Positions 8,706 to 17,260 of a DNA stretch of 35,979 bases are shown piece after piece. Each line of letters starts with the position of its first letter. The stretch's first letter is position 1. The notes under the pieces were generated by a model. The model had not been told where the DNA came from. It worked only from the letters and a program-made list of their open reading frames with translations, and made no database searches. Position numbers and translations under genes: made by a program. This DNA is from Vitreoscilla sp. (GTDB lineage Bacteria; Pseudomonadota; Gammaproteobacteria; Burkholderiales; Burkholderiaceae_C). The stretch covers positions 1 through 35,979 of the forward strand of contig JADMKA010000179.1 in the NCBI GenBank assembly GCA_018780145.1. Reading direction: 5' to 3'.

Positions 8706-9254
8706 GTGCACACCGTCCTGAAAACGCCCCGACTTCGGCTCCGCTGGTTTGAGCCCGGGGAAGCAGGTGACCAGCAGTTCCTGATCGACATGGTCAACGA
8801 CCCGGACTGGATCGCGCACATCGGCAAGCGCGATGTGAGCACCCGCGAACAGGCTGAAGCGTATCTGCGTCAGGGGCCGCGTGCGATGTGCGAGCGCCTC
8901 GGCCACGGCCTGTTTCTGGTCGAGCGGCGCGACACGTCGGAGGCGGTGGGCATGTGCGGTCTCGTGCGGCGTGAGGGGCTGGACAGTGTGGATCTGGGCT
9001 TTGCCTTCCTGCCGGCCTGGCGCGGCCAGGGTCTGGCCCGCGAGGCCGCCCAGGGGGTGTTGCGCTGGGCCCGCGACGACCTGAAGCTCGAGCGTCTGCT
9101 GGCGATCGTGACGCCAGAGAACGACCGGTCGCTCGGCCTGCTGAAGCGTCTGGGCTTCGTGCTTGAGGGCACGGTGACCCTGCCGGGCGGGCACGAAACG
9201 CTGTTGAGCCTGGTTTGGTCGGCCAGACCGGTGGGCGACGTGGCTCCCGGGTAA
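8706..9254 (+). CDS. GNAT family N-acetyltransferase (RimJ/RimL-like)
   Basis: About 182 residues with the Acetyltransf_3 layout: [15 protein letters not shown] at the N-terminus, then [18 protein letters not shown] carrying the RGQGLA acetyl-CoA loop, and [16 protein letters not shown] near the C-terminus. The substrate is unknown; RimJ/RimL relatives acetylate protein N-termini or small molecules. GTG at 8706 is chosen because family homology begins at once; TTG at 8703 is in frame. There is no clear ribosome binding site. It sits between an NtrC-like site and the glnA promoter. Confidence 0.85.
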   Translation: MHTVLKTPRLRLRWFEPGEAGDQQFLIDMVNDPDWIAHIGKRDVSTREQAEAYLRQGPRAMCERLGHGLFLVERRDTSEAVGMCGLVRREGLDSVDLGFAFLPAWRGQGLAREAAQGVLRWARDDLKLERLLAIVTPENDRSLGLLKRLGFVLEGTVTLPGGHETLLSLVWSARPVGDVAPG

Positions 9255-9265
9255 TCACCATTTGT

Positions 9266-9281
9266 GGGCATGCTTTCTGCT
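9266..9281 (+). promoter_or_regulatory. sigma54 promoter of glnA
   Basis: GGGCATGCTTTCTGCT against consensus TGGCACG-N4-TTGCW keeps the invariant GG (9267-9268) and GC (9279-9280) at the right spacing and matches 9 of 12 defined positions. The expected start is near 9292, giving a leader of about 105 bases. The adjacent ntrBC genes make sigma54/NtrC control likely. Confidence 0.75.
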
Positions 9282-9311
9282 ACATTCCCCGCGCCGGGGT
9301 CGCCACGACGG

Positions 9312-9331
9312 GCCTGCCTTTGCGGGCAGGC
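9312..9331 (+). promoter_or_regulatory. Hairpin in the glnA leader
   Basis: GCCTGCC (9312-9318) and GGCAGGC (9325-9331) form a 7-bp stem with a 6-base loop in the predicted 5' UTR, well before the ribosome binding site. There is no T tract. Its function is unknown. Confidence 0.4.
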
Positions 9332-9397
9332 ACGGTCTTCGTGCGACATCGACCCCTCGGACCCCCGTTGACAACTCATCCGCCAGGAGCCCTTTTG

Positions 9398-10813
9398 ATG
9401 GCCAAGACCGTCGCCGATGTGATGCAGATGGTGAAGGACAACGAAGTCAAGTTCGTTGACTTCCGCTTCACCGACACCCGTGGCAAGGAACAGCACGTCA
9501 GCGTGCCGGTTTCCCACTTTGACGAAGACAAGTTCACCTCGGGCCATGCGTTCGACGGTTCCTCCATCGCTGGTTGGAAGGGCATCGAAGCCTCCGACAT
9601 GCTGCTGATCCCGGATCCGAACACCGCCAACATCGACCCCTTCTTCGAAGAGCCGACGTTGATCCTGTCCTGCGACGTGATCGACCCGACCGACGGCAAG
9701 CCATACGAGCGCGACCCGCGTTCGCTGGCCAAGCGCGCCGAGGCCTACATGAAGGCGTCGGGCCTGGGCGACGTGGCCTACTTCGGCCCGGAACCCGAGT
9801 TCTTCGTGTTCGACAGCGTGCGCTGGGGCAACGAGATGTCCGGCTGCTTCGCCAAGATCGAATCCGAGGAAGCCGCCTGGAACAGCAGCAAGGAATACGA
9901 GCACGGCAACACCGGTTACCGCCCCACCGTCAAGGGTGGCTACTTCCCGGTGCCGCCTGTCGACTCCGGCCAGGACATGCGCTCGGAGATGTGCCTGCTG
10001 CTCGAGCAGATGGGCATCCCGGTCGAGGTGCACCACCACGAGGTGGCGAACGCCGGCCAGATGGAGATCGGCACCAAGTTCAGCTCGTTGGTCGAGCGCG
10101 CGGATTGGGTCCAGCTGCAGAAGTACATCATCGTCAACGTGGCGCATGCCTACGGCAAGACGGCGACCTTCATGCCCAAGCCCATCGTCGGCGACAACGG
10201 CTCGGGCATGCACGTGCACCAGTCGGTCTGGAAGGACGGCAAGAACCTGTTCGCCGGTGACGGCTATGCCGGCCTCTCCGACTTCGCGCTGTACTACATC
10301 GGCGGCATCATCAAGCACGCCCGCGCGCTGAACGCCATCACCAACCCCGGCACGAACTCGTACAAGCGCCTGGTGCCCGGCTTCGAAGCCCCGGTGAAGC
10401 TGGCCTACTCGGCCAAGAACCGCTCGGCCTCGATCCGCATCCCCTACGTGGCCAACCCCAAGGGCCGCCGCGTCGAAGCGCGTTTCCCGGATCCTTCCGC
10501 CAACCCCTACCTGGCCTTCGCCGCGCTGCTGATGGCCGGCCTGGACGGCGTCGAGAACAAGATCCACCCGGGCGAAGCCGCCACGAAGGATCTGTACCAC
10601 CTGCCCCCGGAAGAAGACGCGAAGATCCCGACCGTTTGCCACAGCCTGGATCAGGCGCTCGAGTACCTCGACAAGGACCGCGCGTTCCTGACCAAGGGTG
10701 GTGTGTTCACCGATGCCTACATCGATGCCTACATCGAACTGAAGATGCAGGAAGTCACCCGTTTCCGCATGGCCACCCACCCGGTCGAGTTCGACATGTA
10801 CTACGCGCTGTGA
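9398..10813 (+). CDS. glnA: Glutamine synthetase type I (GSI-beta)
   Basis: A 471-residue enzyme, the usual length for dodecameric GSI, forming glutamine from glutamate, ammonia and ATP in the cytoplasm. Signature segments are FDGSSIAGW, the metal-binding [21 protein letters not shown], the glutamate-binding [25 protein letters not shown] and [15 protein letters not shown]. The adenylylation loop [10 protein letters not shown] contains Tyr400, so regulation by GlnE-type adenylylation is expected. AGGAG precedes the ATG at 9398. A sigma54 promoter lies about 120 bases upstream and ntrBC follow, so nitrogen-limitation control is likely. A strong terminator follows the gene. Confidence 0.98.
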   Translation: MAKTVADVMQMVKDNEVKFVDFRFTDTRGKEQHVSVPVSHFDEDKFTSGHAFDGSSIAGWKGIEASDMLLIPDPNTANIDPFFEEPTLILSCDVIDPTDGKPYERDPRSLAKRAEAYMKASGLGDVAYFGPEPEFFVFDSVRWGNEMSGCFAKIESEEAAWNSSKEYEHGNTGYRPTVKGGYFPVPPVDSGQDMRSEMCLLLEQMGIPVEVHHHEVANAGQMEIGTKFSSLVERADWVQLQKYIIVNVAHAYGKTATFMPKPIVGDNGSGMHVHQSVWKDGKNLFAGDGYAGLSDFALYYIGGIIKHARALNAITNPGTNSYKRLVPGFEAPVKLAYSAKNRSASIRIPYVANPKGRRVEARFPDPSANPYLAFAALLMAGLDGVENKIHPGEAATKDLYHLPPEEDAKIPTVCHSLDQALEYLDKDRAFLTKGGVFTDAYIDAYIELKMQEVTRFRMATHPVEFDMYYAL

Positions 10814-10834
10814 GGCTTCGGCCTTCGGCATCAG

Positions 10835-10859
10835 AGGGCGGCTTCGGCCGCCCTTTTTT
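10835..10859 (+). terminator. Rho-independent terminator after glnA
   Basis: AGGGCGGC (10835-10842), tetraloop TTCG and GCCGCCCT (10847-10854) form a perfect 8-bp stem, followed by six T. It should separate most glnA transcription from the ntrBC genes. Confidence 0.93.
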
Positions 10860-10914
10860 GTTGGTGCGCCCGGTCGGCGCCTGGGGCCTTGCCGGCGTTG
10901 CAGGGGATTCGCGT

Positions 10915-10920
10915 CACAAT
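10915..10920 (+). promoter_or_regulatory. -10-like element before the coiled-coil gene, leaderless geometry
   Basis: CACAAT ends 6 bases before the ATG at 10927. It would drive the secreted coiled-coil gene and ntrBC independently of the terminated glnA transcript. No ribosome binding site and no good -35 are visible. Confidence 0.4.
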
Positions 10921-10926
10921 CTGCCG

Positions 10927-11433
10927 ATGATGACCCAGGCCATCTTTCGTCTCTCCCTGATCGCCGCGGCCGGTGCGCTGCCGGCGTTGGTGTCCGCCCA
11001 GGCGGGCTCGGTGTACTACGTCTGCCCAGGCAACGTGTTCACCAACACCATCAGCGCCAAGGAAGCCGAGTCGCGTGGCTGCAAGGCGCGCGAGGCTCAG
11101 CAGCCCACCACCATCGCCGGCCCCAAGCCGCGGCCGGTGGCCAGCCCGCCGGCCTCCGGTGCGAAGCCAGCCACCGACCGTGTCGATTCGGCCGACCAAC
11201 GAGCCCGCGACAGCGACGCCCGCCGCATCCTCGAGGCCGAGCTGAAACGCGCCGAAGAGCAGCTCGACACCTTGCGGCGTGAGTTCAACAACGGCGAGCC
11301 CGACCGCCGGGGCGACGAATCGCGCAATGCCCAGAAGTACCTCGACCGGGTCGCCGAGATGCGCGCCGCCATCTCGCGCCAGGAGGCCGATATCGCGGCG
11401 ATCAAGCGCGAGATTGCCAAGCTGCCGCCGTGA
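10927..11433 (+). CDS. Exported coiled-coil protein between glnA and ntrB
   Basis: A 168-residue protein with a signal peptide (hydrophobic IAAAGALPALV, cleavage near SAQA). A short cysteine-containing head follows (VYYVCPGNVFTN...ESRGCKARE, two Cys), then a Pro/Ala-rich linker (about 60-85) and a charged coiled coil (about 90-165: AELKRAEEQLDTLRREF, AISRQEADIAAIKREIAKL). The head resembles DUF4124-type domains found in Burkholderiales, but I cannot assign a function. Its last codons overlap the GTG start of ntrB (GTGA), so it is translationally coupled to the sensor kinase gene. A role in nitrogen sensing is only suggested by position. Confidence 0.75.
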   Translation: MMTQAIFRLSLIAAAGALPALVSAQAGSVYYVCPGNVFTNTISAKEAESRGCKAREAQQPTTIAGPKPRPVASPPASGAKPATDRVDSADQRARDSDARRILEAELKRAEEQLDTLRREFNNGEPDRRGDESRNAQKYLDRVAEMRAAISRQEADIAAIKREIAKLPP

Positions 11434-12533
11434 GCCGCCGTCCTCTGCCACCCCAGGCGCGGCCCGACGACGCGCCGAGCTGGGAGGCGCTCGACCTGCT
11501 GGCCACGATGGTGGCCGTGGTGAACCGCGCTGGTGAATGCCTGTTCGTCAACGCCGTGCTGGAGTCGGTGATCGGCTTGTCGCGCCGCACGCTGACCCAA
11601 CGCCACCTGCACGAGTGGTTCCGTGAGCCGGCCGCGCTCGGCGAGGCGATCGATGGGGTGGCCCGAAACGAGTTCTCCACCCGCCGCTTCGAGGGCGCCC
11701 TGCGCCGGGCGGTGGTCGGCCATGTCGAGTCGCTGCCGGTGCACATCATCGTCAGCCAGACCGAACCCACCGGCCAGCGCATCCTGGTCGAGATGATCGA
11801 GATCGAGCAGCAGACCCGGCAGGACCGGGAGGAGCGCGCCTTCGGCCAGGCCGAGGTCACCAAGGAGCTCATCCGCAATCTGGCCCACGAGATCAAGAAC
11901 CCGCTCGGCGGCATCCGTGGTGCGGCGCAGCTGCTGGCGCTGGAGGTACCGTCCCAGGAGCTGACCGAGTACACCCAGGTCATCATCCACGAGGCCGACC
12001 GCTTGCAGTCGCTGGTGGACCGCCTGCTGGCGCCGCACCGCAAGCCGCACGTGGTGGGTGACGTCAACATCCACGAGGTCTGCGAGCGTGTCCGCTCGCT
12101 GGCTCTTCTCGAACACCCGCGTGGCCTGCGGGTGGTGCGCGACTACGACGCCTCGATCCCCGAGTTCCGGGGTGACCGCGAGCAGCTCATCCAGGCGGTG
12201 CTGAACATCGTCCAGAACGCCACGCAGGCCTTGAGCGAACGCATCGAACAGGGCGACGCGCAGATCCAGCTGCGTACGCGCATCGCGCGGCAGGTCACGA
12301 TTGGTAAGCAGCGCTTTCGACTGGCACTGGAATTGCATATCGAGGACAACGGACCGGGCGTCCCCGAGCACCTGAGAGAACGCATCTTCTACCCGCTGGT
12401 GTCAGGGCGGGAAGGCGGCTCAGGACTCGGGCTCACACTGGCTCAGACGTTCGTGCAGCAGCATCAGGGCACGATCGAATGCGACAGCGAGCCGGGACGC
12501 ACGGTCTTCAAGATCGTGATTCCGTTGCCCTGA
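11430..12533 (+). CDS. ntrB: Nitrogen regulation sensor histidine kinase NtrB (GlnL)
   Basis: A 367-residue cytoplasmic kinase/phosphatase for NtrC. It has an N-terminal PAS-like domain (about 18-130: LLATMVAVVNRAGECLFVN), a dimerisation/H-box NLAHEIKNPLGG with His153, an N-box NIVQNATQAL and G-boxes EDNGPGVP and GGSGLGLTLA. There are no membrane segments, matching the soluble GlnL family that is controlled by PII. GTG at 11430 overlaps the preceding stop. The gene is followed by a 98-base spacer filled with palindromes, then ntrC. Confidence 0.94.
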   Translation: MSRRPLPPQARPDDAPSWEALDLLATMVAVVNRAGECLFVNAVLESVIGLSRRTLTQRHLHEWFREPAALGEAIDGVARNEFSTRRFEGALRRAVVGHVESLPVHIIVSQTEPTGQRILVEMIEIEQQTRQDREERAFGQAEVTKELIRNLAHEIKNPLGGIRGAAQLLALEVPSQELTEYTQVIIHEADRLQSLVDRLLAPHRKPHVVGDVNIHEVCERVRSLALLEHPRGLRVVRDYDASIPEFRGDREQLIQAVLNIVQNATQALSERIEQGDAQIQLRTRIARQVTIGKQRFRLALELHIEDNGPGVPEHLRERIFYPLVSGREGGSGLGLTLAQTFVQQHQGTIECDSEPGRTVFKIVIPLP

Positions 12534-12549
12534 AGAAAGGGTGCCCCGA

Positions 12550-12599
12550 GGCCACCGCACGCGGTGGCCACCCCCGAGGGGGTTGAGCCAACTCGGGGG
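12550..12599. repeat. Paired palindromes in the ntrB-ntrC spacer
   Basis: A perfect GGCCACCGC-AC-GCGGTGGCC hairpin (12550-12569) is followed by CCCCCGAG (12571-12578) pairing with CTCGGGGG (12592-12599) across 13 bases. No T tract follows. Placement between the two operon genes suggests an mRNA stability or polarity element, or an interspersed repeat common in Comamonadaceae-type genomes. Confidence 0.75.
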
Positions 12600-12631
12600 C
12601 GGCCCTTCGTTGACTCAAGCAAGCTCCCTCA

Positions 12632-14131
<1,500 letters not shown>

Positions 14132-14135
14132 GGGC

Positions 14136-14156
14136 CTCAGCCGAGCGCCGGGCCGC
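14136..14156 (+). repeat. Dispersed intergenic repeat, copy 2
   Basis: CTCAGCCGAGCGCCGGGC then CGC sits between the convergent ntrC and exonuclease III genes. It is identical over 21 bases to copy 1 (reverse strand). The end of the exonuclease gene happens to read CTCAGCCGAG on the plus strand just after it (14163-14172). Confidence 0.7.
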
Positions 14157-14163
14157 TCCCGGC

Positions 14164-14928
14164 TCAGCCGAGTTCCACCACCACCGGAGCGTGGTCGCTC
14201 GGCCGCTCGTTCTTGCGCGGCAGCTTGTCGATCGCGCAGGCCTGCACGCTGGCCTTCAGCGCGTCGCTGACCAGGATGATGTCGATGCGCAGCCCCTGGT
14301 TCTTGCGAAAGGCCAGATTGCGGTAATCCCACCAGCTCCAGCACTTGAGTGGCTGTTCGAACATCCGGTAGGCGTCGTGCAGGCCCAGGCCCACCAGCGC
14401 GCGGAACTGGTTCCGCTCTTCGACCGTGCAATGGATCTGGCCGGCCAGGCCGATCGGGTCGTAGACATCGCGGTCGTCCGGCGTGATGTTGAAGTCCCCC
14501 ATCAGCACCAGCTTCGGGTGGGCGGCCAGTTCCTCGCGCAGCCAAGCGCGCAGCGCATCCAGCCACTGCATCTTGTAGGCGAACTTGTCGGTGCCGGGGG
14601 CCTGGCCGTTGGGGAAGTAGCCGCCAACGACGCGGATGCCGGCCACCGTGCCGGCGATCACGCGGGCCTGGTCGTCGGCGAAGCCCGGGATGTTGCGCAC
14701 CACCGCGTCGGCCGGCTCGCGCGACAGCAGCGCCACGCCGTTGTAGGTCTTCTGGCCATGGAAGACGACGCGGTAGCCGGCGGCCTCGATCTCGGCGGCC
14801 GGAAACTTGCCATCCACGAGCTTGGTTTCCTGCAGCACCATCGCGTCCACCGGGTTGGCAGCCAGCCAATCCAGCAGTTGCGGCAGGCGCACGGCCAGCG
14901 AATTGACGTTCCAGGTGGCGAGTTTCAC
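14164..14928 (-). CDS. xth: Exodeoxyribonuclease III
   Basis: A 254-residue AP endonuclease/3'-5' exonuclease of the ExoIII family, acting in base excision repair. Visible motifs are ATWNVNSL at the N-terminus, the metal-binding QETK, the catalytic GDFNITP and the C-terminal SDHAPVVV, with RIDIILVS before it. Length and motifs are normal. The GTG start at 14928 has AGGAG 4 bases upstream. The gene is divergent from umuD (123 bases apart), grouping two DNA repair functions. Confidence 0.95.
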   Translation of the reverse strand: MKLATWNVNSLAVRLPQLLDWLAANPVDAMVLQETKLVDGKFPAAEIEAAGYRVVFHGQKTYNGVALLSREPADAVVRNIPGFADDQARVIAGTVAGIRVVGGYFPNGQAPGTDKFAYKMQWLDALRAWLREELAAHPKLVLMGDFNITPDDRDVYDPIGLAGQIHCTVEERNQFRALVGLGLHDAYRMFEQPLKCWSWWDYRNLAFRKNQGLRIDIILVSDALKASVQACAIDKLPRKNERPSDHAPVVVELG

Positions 14929-15039
14929 GATGCTCCTAGGCTGCTGGTTTTGTAGGTTGTCGTCTGTCGTCCGGTGCGCACGGCATCGTACAAGGCGCCA
15001 GCGCCGGTTCGGGTGAGGCGATGGATCCGCGAGGCTCGA

Positions 15040-15045
15040 TATACT
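15040..15045 (+). promoter_or_regulatory. -10 element of umuD, leaderless geometry
   Basis: TATACT ends 6 bases before the ATG at 15052, placing transcription start at the start codon. No ribosome binding site is present. The element overlaps the first half of the LexA-like box. Confidence 0.55.
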
Positions 15046-15059
15046 GTGGATATGTCCAG
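15044..15059 (+). promoter_or_regulatory. LexA (SOS) box candidate over the umuD start
   Basis: CTGT-N8-CCAG matches the proteobacterial LexA box CTGT-N8-ACAG at 7 of 8 defined bases. It covers the end of the -10 and the start codon, where repressor binding would block transcription. SOS control is expected for umuDC. Confidence 0.6.
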
Positions 15060-15495
15060 CTCACTGAATCCCGGCGAAGCGGTCCAGGTGGGGCGCGACC
15101 CGGCCGTGCCGGCAGCCGCGCCACGAGCCAGCGTCGCCATTGGCTTCGGGTCGCCATCGCAGGACACCGGTGTCACAAGGCTGGATCTCAACGAGGTGCT
15201 GATCAAGCACCCCCAGGCCACCTATCTGATGCGCGTGGCCGGCGGCGCGATGCGCGAGGCGGGTATCGATTCGGGCGACATCGTCCTCGTCGACCGCGCC
15301 GTCACGCCGGCGCACGGCCACGTGGTGATCGCCATCGTCAACGACGAATGCGTGTGCCGCCGCTTGCTCAAGCAGGGGTTGCAGATCCGGCTGCAGGCGG
15401 CCACACCAGACAACCCCGACATCGTTCCACGCGAGGGCGAGGAGGTGCAGATCTGGGGTGTCGTGACCAGCGCCATCAAGTCGATGCCGGTCTGA
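15052..15495 (+). CDS. umuD: UmuD-like subunit of DNA polymerase V, catalytic residues missing
   Basis: A 147-residue S24-type UmuD homologue. The core aligns with E. coli UmuD: LDLNEVLIKHPQATYLMRV corresponds to the segment before the active site, and DSGDIVLVDRAVTPAHGHVVIAIV follows it. The nucleophile motif SGDSM reads AGGAM (Ala66 for Ser60), and the general-base Lys97 position is Arg103 (VCRRL for VKKL). The Cys24-Gly25 cleavage site corresponds to Ile30-Gly31. Self-cleavage to UmuD' therefore looks impossible, though the fold and umuC neighbour are normal. ATG at 15052 is chosen because the TATACT/LexA box ends at it; the frame is open further upstream. The stop is 15 bases before umuC. 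Confidence 0.88.
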   Translation: MSSSLNPGEAVQVGRDPAVPAAAPRASVAIGFGSPSQDTGVTRLDLNEVLIKHPQATYLMRVAGGAMREAGIDSGDIVLVDRAVTPAHGHVVIAIVNDECVCRRLLKQGLQIRLQAATPDNPDIVPREGEEVQIWGVVTSAIKSMPV

Positions 15496-15510
15496 GGCTG
15501 AGGCGGCACA

Positions 15511-16836
15511 GTGTTCGCTCTCGTCGACGTCAACAACATGTATGTGAGCTGCGAGCGGGTGTTCCGCCCGTCGCTCCTGGGCCGCCCGGTGGTGGTGCTG
15601 TCCAACAACGATGGCTGTGCCATCGCCCGCTCCAACGAGGCCAAGGACCTGGGCATCAAGATGGCCCAGCCCTGGTTCCAGATCCGGCACTTGCGGCGCG
15701 AGGCGGGGTTGATGGCCTTGTCGGCCAACTTCGAGCTGTACGGCGACATGTCCAGCCGCATGATGGCGCTGGTCGGTGAATACGCGCCGCGCCAGGAGAT
15801 CTACTCGATCGACGAGTGCTTTCTCGACTTCGACGGCGTGCGCGACCACCTGGCCGGCATCGGCCGTGACATGCGCGCCAAGGTGCTTCAATGGACGGGT
15901 CTGCCGACCAGCGTCGGCTTCGGGCCCACCAAGACGCTCGCCAAGCTGGCCAACCATGTGGCCAAGACAGCCGATCGCAAGCCGGGCAGCTACCCGGCGC
16001 AGTGGGCCCAGGTCTGCAACCTGGCCGAGCTGAGCGCCCTGGACCTCGAGCTGTTGATGCGGGCCACCGAGGTGGGCAACGTCTGGGGCGTCGGCCGCAA
16101 GACCAGTGCGAGGCTGAACGAGCAGGGCATCCGCAGCGTGCTCGATCTGGTGAACGCCGATGCCAACACACTGCGCGGCCAGTTCAGCGTGGTGCTGGAG
16201 AAGACCGTGCTGGAGCTGCGCGGCACGTGCTGCATGGGCGTCGACGAAGCGCCGGCGGCCAACCAGCAGATCATGTGCTCGCGCTCCTTCGGGGCGCCCG
16301 TGACCGAGCTGTCCGTTTTGGTGGAGCTGGTCAGCCAGTTCGCCTCCCGCGTCGCCGAGAAGGCCCGCCAGCAGCGCAGTGTCGCCGGCGCCGTGCACGT
16401 GTTCGTCTCGACCAGCCCGTTTCGCCAGCAGGACAGGCAACACAGCCCGAGCGGGACGCTGCCGCTGAGCCGCCCCACGGCCGACACGCGCGGGCTCGTC
16501 GCCGCCGCAGTTCGGCTGGTGCAGGGGCTGGTGCGGCCCGGCTTCAACTACGTCAAGGCCGGTGTCATGCTGGTGGACCTGCAGCCGGAAGGCCAGGTGC
16601 AGCAGGAACTGGATCTGTTCGCCGGCATGGAGGACGCGGGGGCGCCGACACGGGGCCGCGATCAGCTGATGGGTGCGCTCGACACCCTCAACCAGCGGTT
16701 CGGCAAGGGGGCCGTGTCGGTGGCCAGTGCGGCCCGGCTGGAGGCACGCGGTGGCTCTGTGGCCGCTGCCAGGCAGGCGTGGCGCTCTGCACGCTACACC
16801 ACCCGCCTCGACGAGATCCCAACGGTACATGCTTGA
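15511..16836 (+). CDS. umuC: UmuC, catalytic Y-family subunit of DNA polymerase V
   Basis: A 441-residue translesion polymerase. The N-terminus ALVDVNNMYVSCE carries Asp6; YSIDECFLDF carries Asp101 and Glu102, so all three catalytic acids are present at E. coli numbering. SNNDGCAIARSNEAK and VGFGPTKTLAKLANH are conserved finger and thumb segments, with helix-hairpin-helix VWGVGRKTSARL. A beta-clamp motif QQELDLF lies at 364-370 in the C-terminal region. The start is GTG at 15511. It forms an operon with umuD, presumably under LexA control. Length is slightly above E. coli UmuC (422). Confidence 0.95.
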   Translation: MFALVDVNNMYVSCERVFRPSLLGRPVVVLSNNDGCAIARSNEAKDLGIKMAQPWFQIRHLRREAGLMALSANFELYGDMSSRMMALVGEYAPRQEIYSIDECFLDFDGVRDHLAGIGRDMRAKVLQWTGLPTSVGFGPTKTLAKLANHVAKTADRKPGSYPAQWAQVCNLAELSALDLELLMRATEVGNVWGVGRKTSARLNEQGIRSVLDLVNADANTLRGQFSVVLEKTVLELRGTCCMGVDEAPAANQQIMCSRSFGAPVTELSVLVELVSQFASRVAEKARQQRSVAGAVHVFVSTSPFRQQDRQHSPSGTLPLSRPTADTRGLVAAAVRLVQGLVRPGFNYVKAGVMLVDLQPEGQVQQELDLFAGMEDAGAPTRGRDQLMGALDTLNQRFGKGAVSVASAARLEARGGSVAAARQAWRSARYTTRLDEIPTVHA

Positions 16837-16844
16837 GGCCCTCG

Positions 16845-17156
16845 ATGGTGCTGCACATGACTGAAGACCATTCCTTCGCCTTGCCACCCTCGTTCGTGGC
16901 CCTGTTCACCGAGCCTGGGCGGGCCAGGCCCAGCCAGTCGCGCGAGTTCATCCAGCAGCGCTATGGGTTCTGCGAAGACCTCGCCAACCTGCTCGTCGAC
17001 ACGGCCAGGGCGAAGCTGTGGGAGTTGCAGATCGCCGAATCCGACGTTCTCGCCCGCATCCATGCCGGGCTGGTCGCCGGCGCGATCGACATCACCGAAC
17101 ACGAAGCGGCTTGGGTCCGCCGGCGGCTGGCCGAGCTGCTGGGCTGGGAGCACTAG
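16845..17156 (+). CDS. Small hypothetical protein downstream of umuC
   Basis: A 103-residue soluble protein (99 if the second ATG at 16857 is used) that I do not recognise. It is predicted mostly helical with several Trp residues (KLWELQ, AAWVRRRLAELLGWEH) and no signal peptide or membrane segment. GAGG lies 6 bases before the ATG at 16845, which favours the longer form. It starts 8 bases after the umuC stop, so it is probably co-transcribed and SOS-regulated. The frame is also open upstream inside umuC, but in a non-coding phase. A link to DNA polymerase V function is only positional. Confidence 0.7.
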   Translation: MVLHMTEDHSFALPPSFVALFTEPGRARPSQSREFIQQRYGFCEDLANLLVDTARAKLWELQIAESDVLARIHAGLVAGAIDITEHEAAWVRRRLAELLGWEH

Positions 17157-17220
17157 CGGGGCGCCCGGCGCCAGGCGAACCTGCCGTCACCCGACGAGCG
17201 CTCGCCACGCGCTCGCCCAA

Positions 17221-17236
17221 TGGCATGGCCCTTGCA
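17221..17236 (+). promoter_or_regulatory. Near-consensus sigma54 promoter of the GGDEF-EAL gene
   Basis: TGGCATGGCCCTTGCA matches TGGCACG-N4-TTGCW at 11 of 12 defined positions, with GG at 17222-17223 and GC at 17234-17235. The predicted start near 17247 leaves a leader of about 14 bases containing CAGGGA before the ATG. The activator is not evident. Confidence 0.82.
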
Positions 17237-17260
17237 TCGATCAGCGATAGCCAGGGATCC

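Noticed and set aside
8695-8710. GG-N10-GC pattern resembling a sigma54 promoter at the GNAT start
   Set aside because: Only the invariant pairs and few other bases match, and the implied start would lie inside the coding region.
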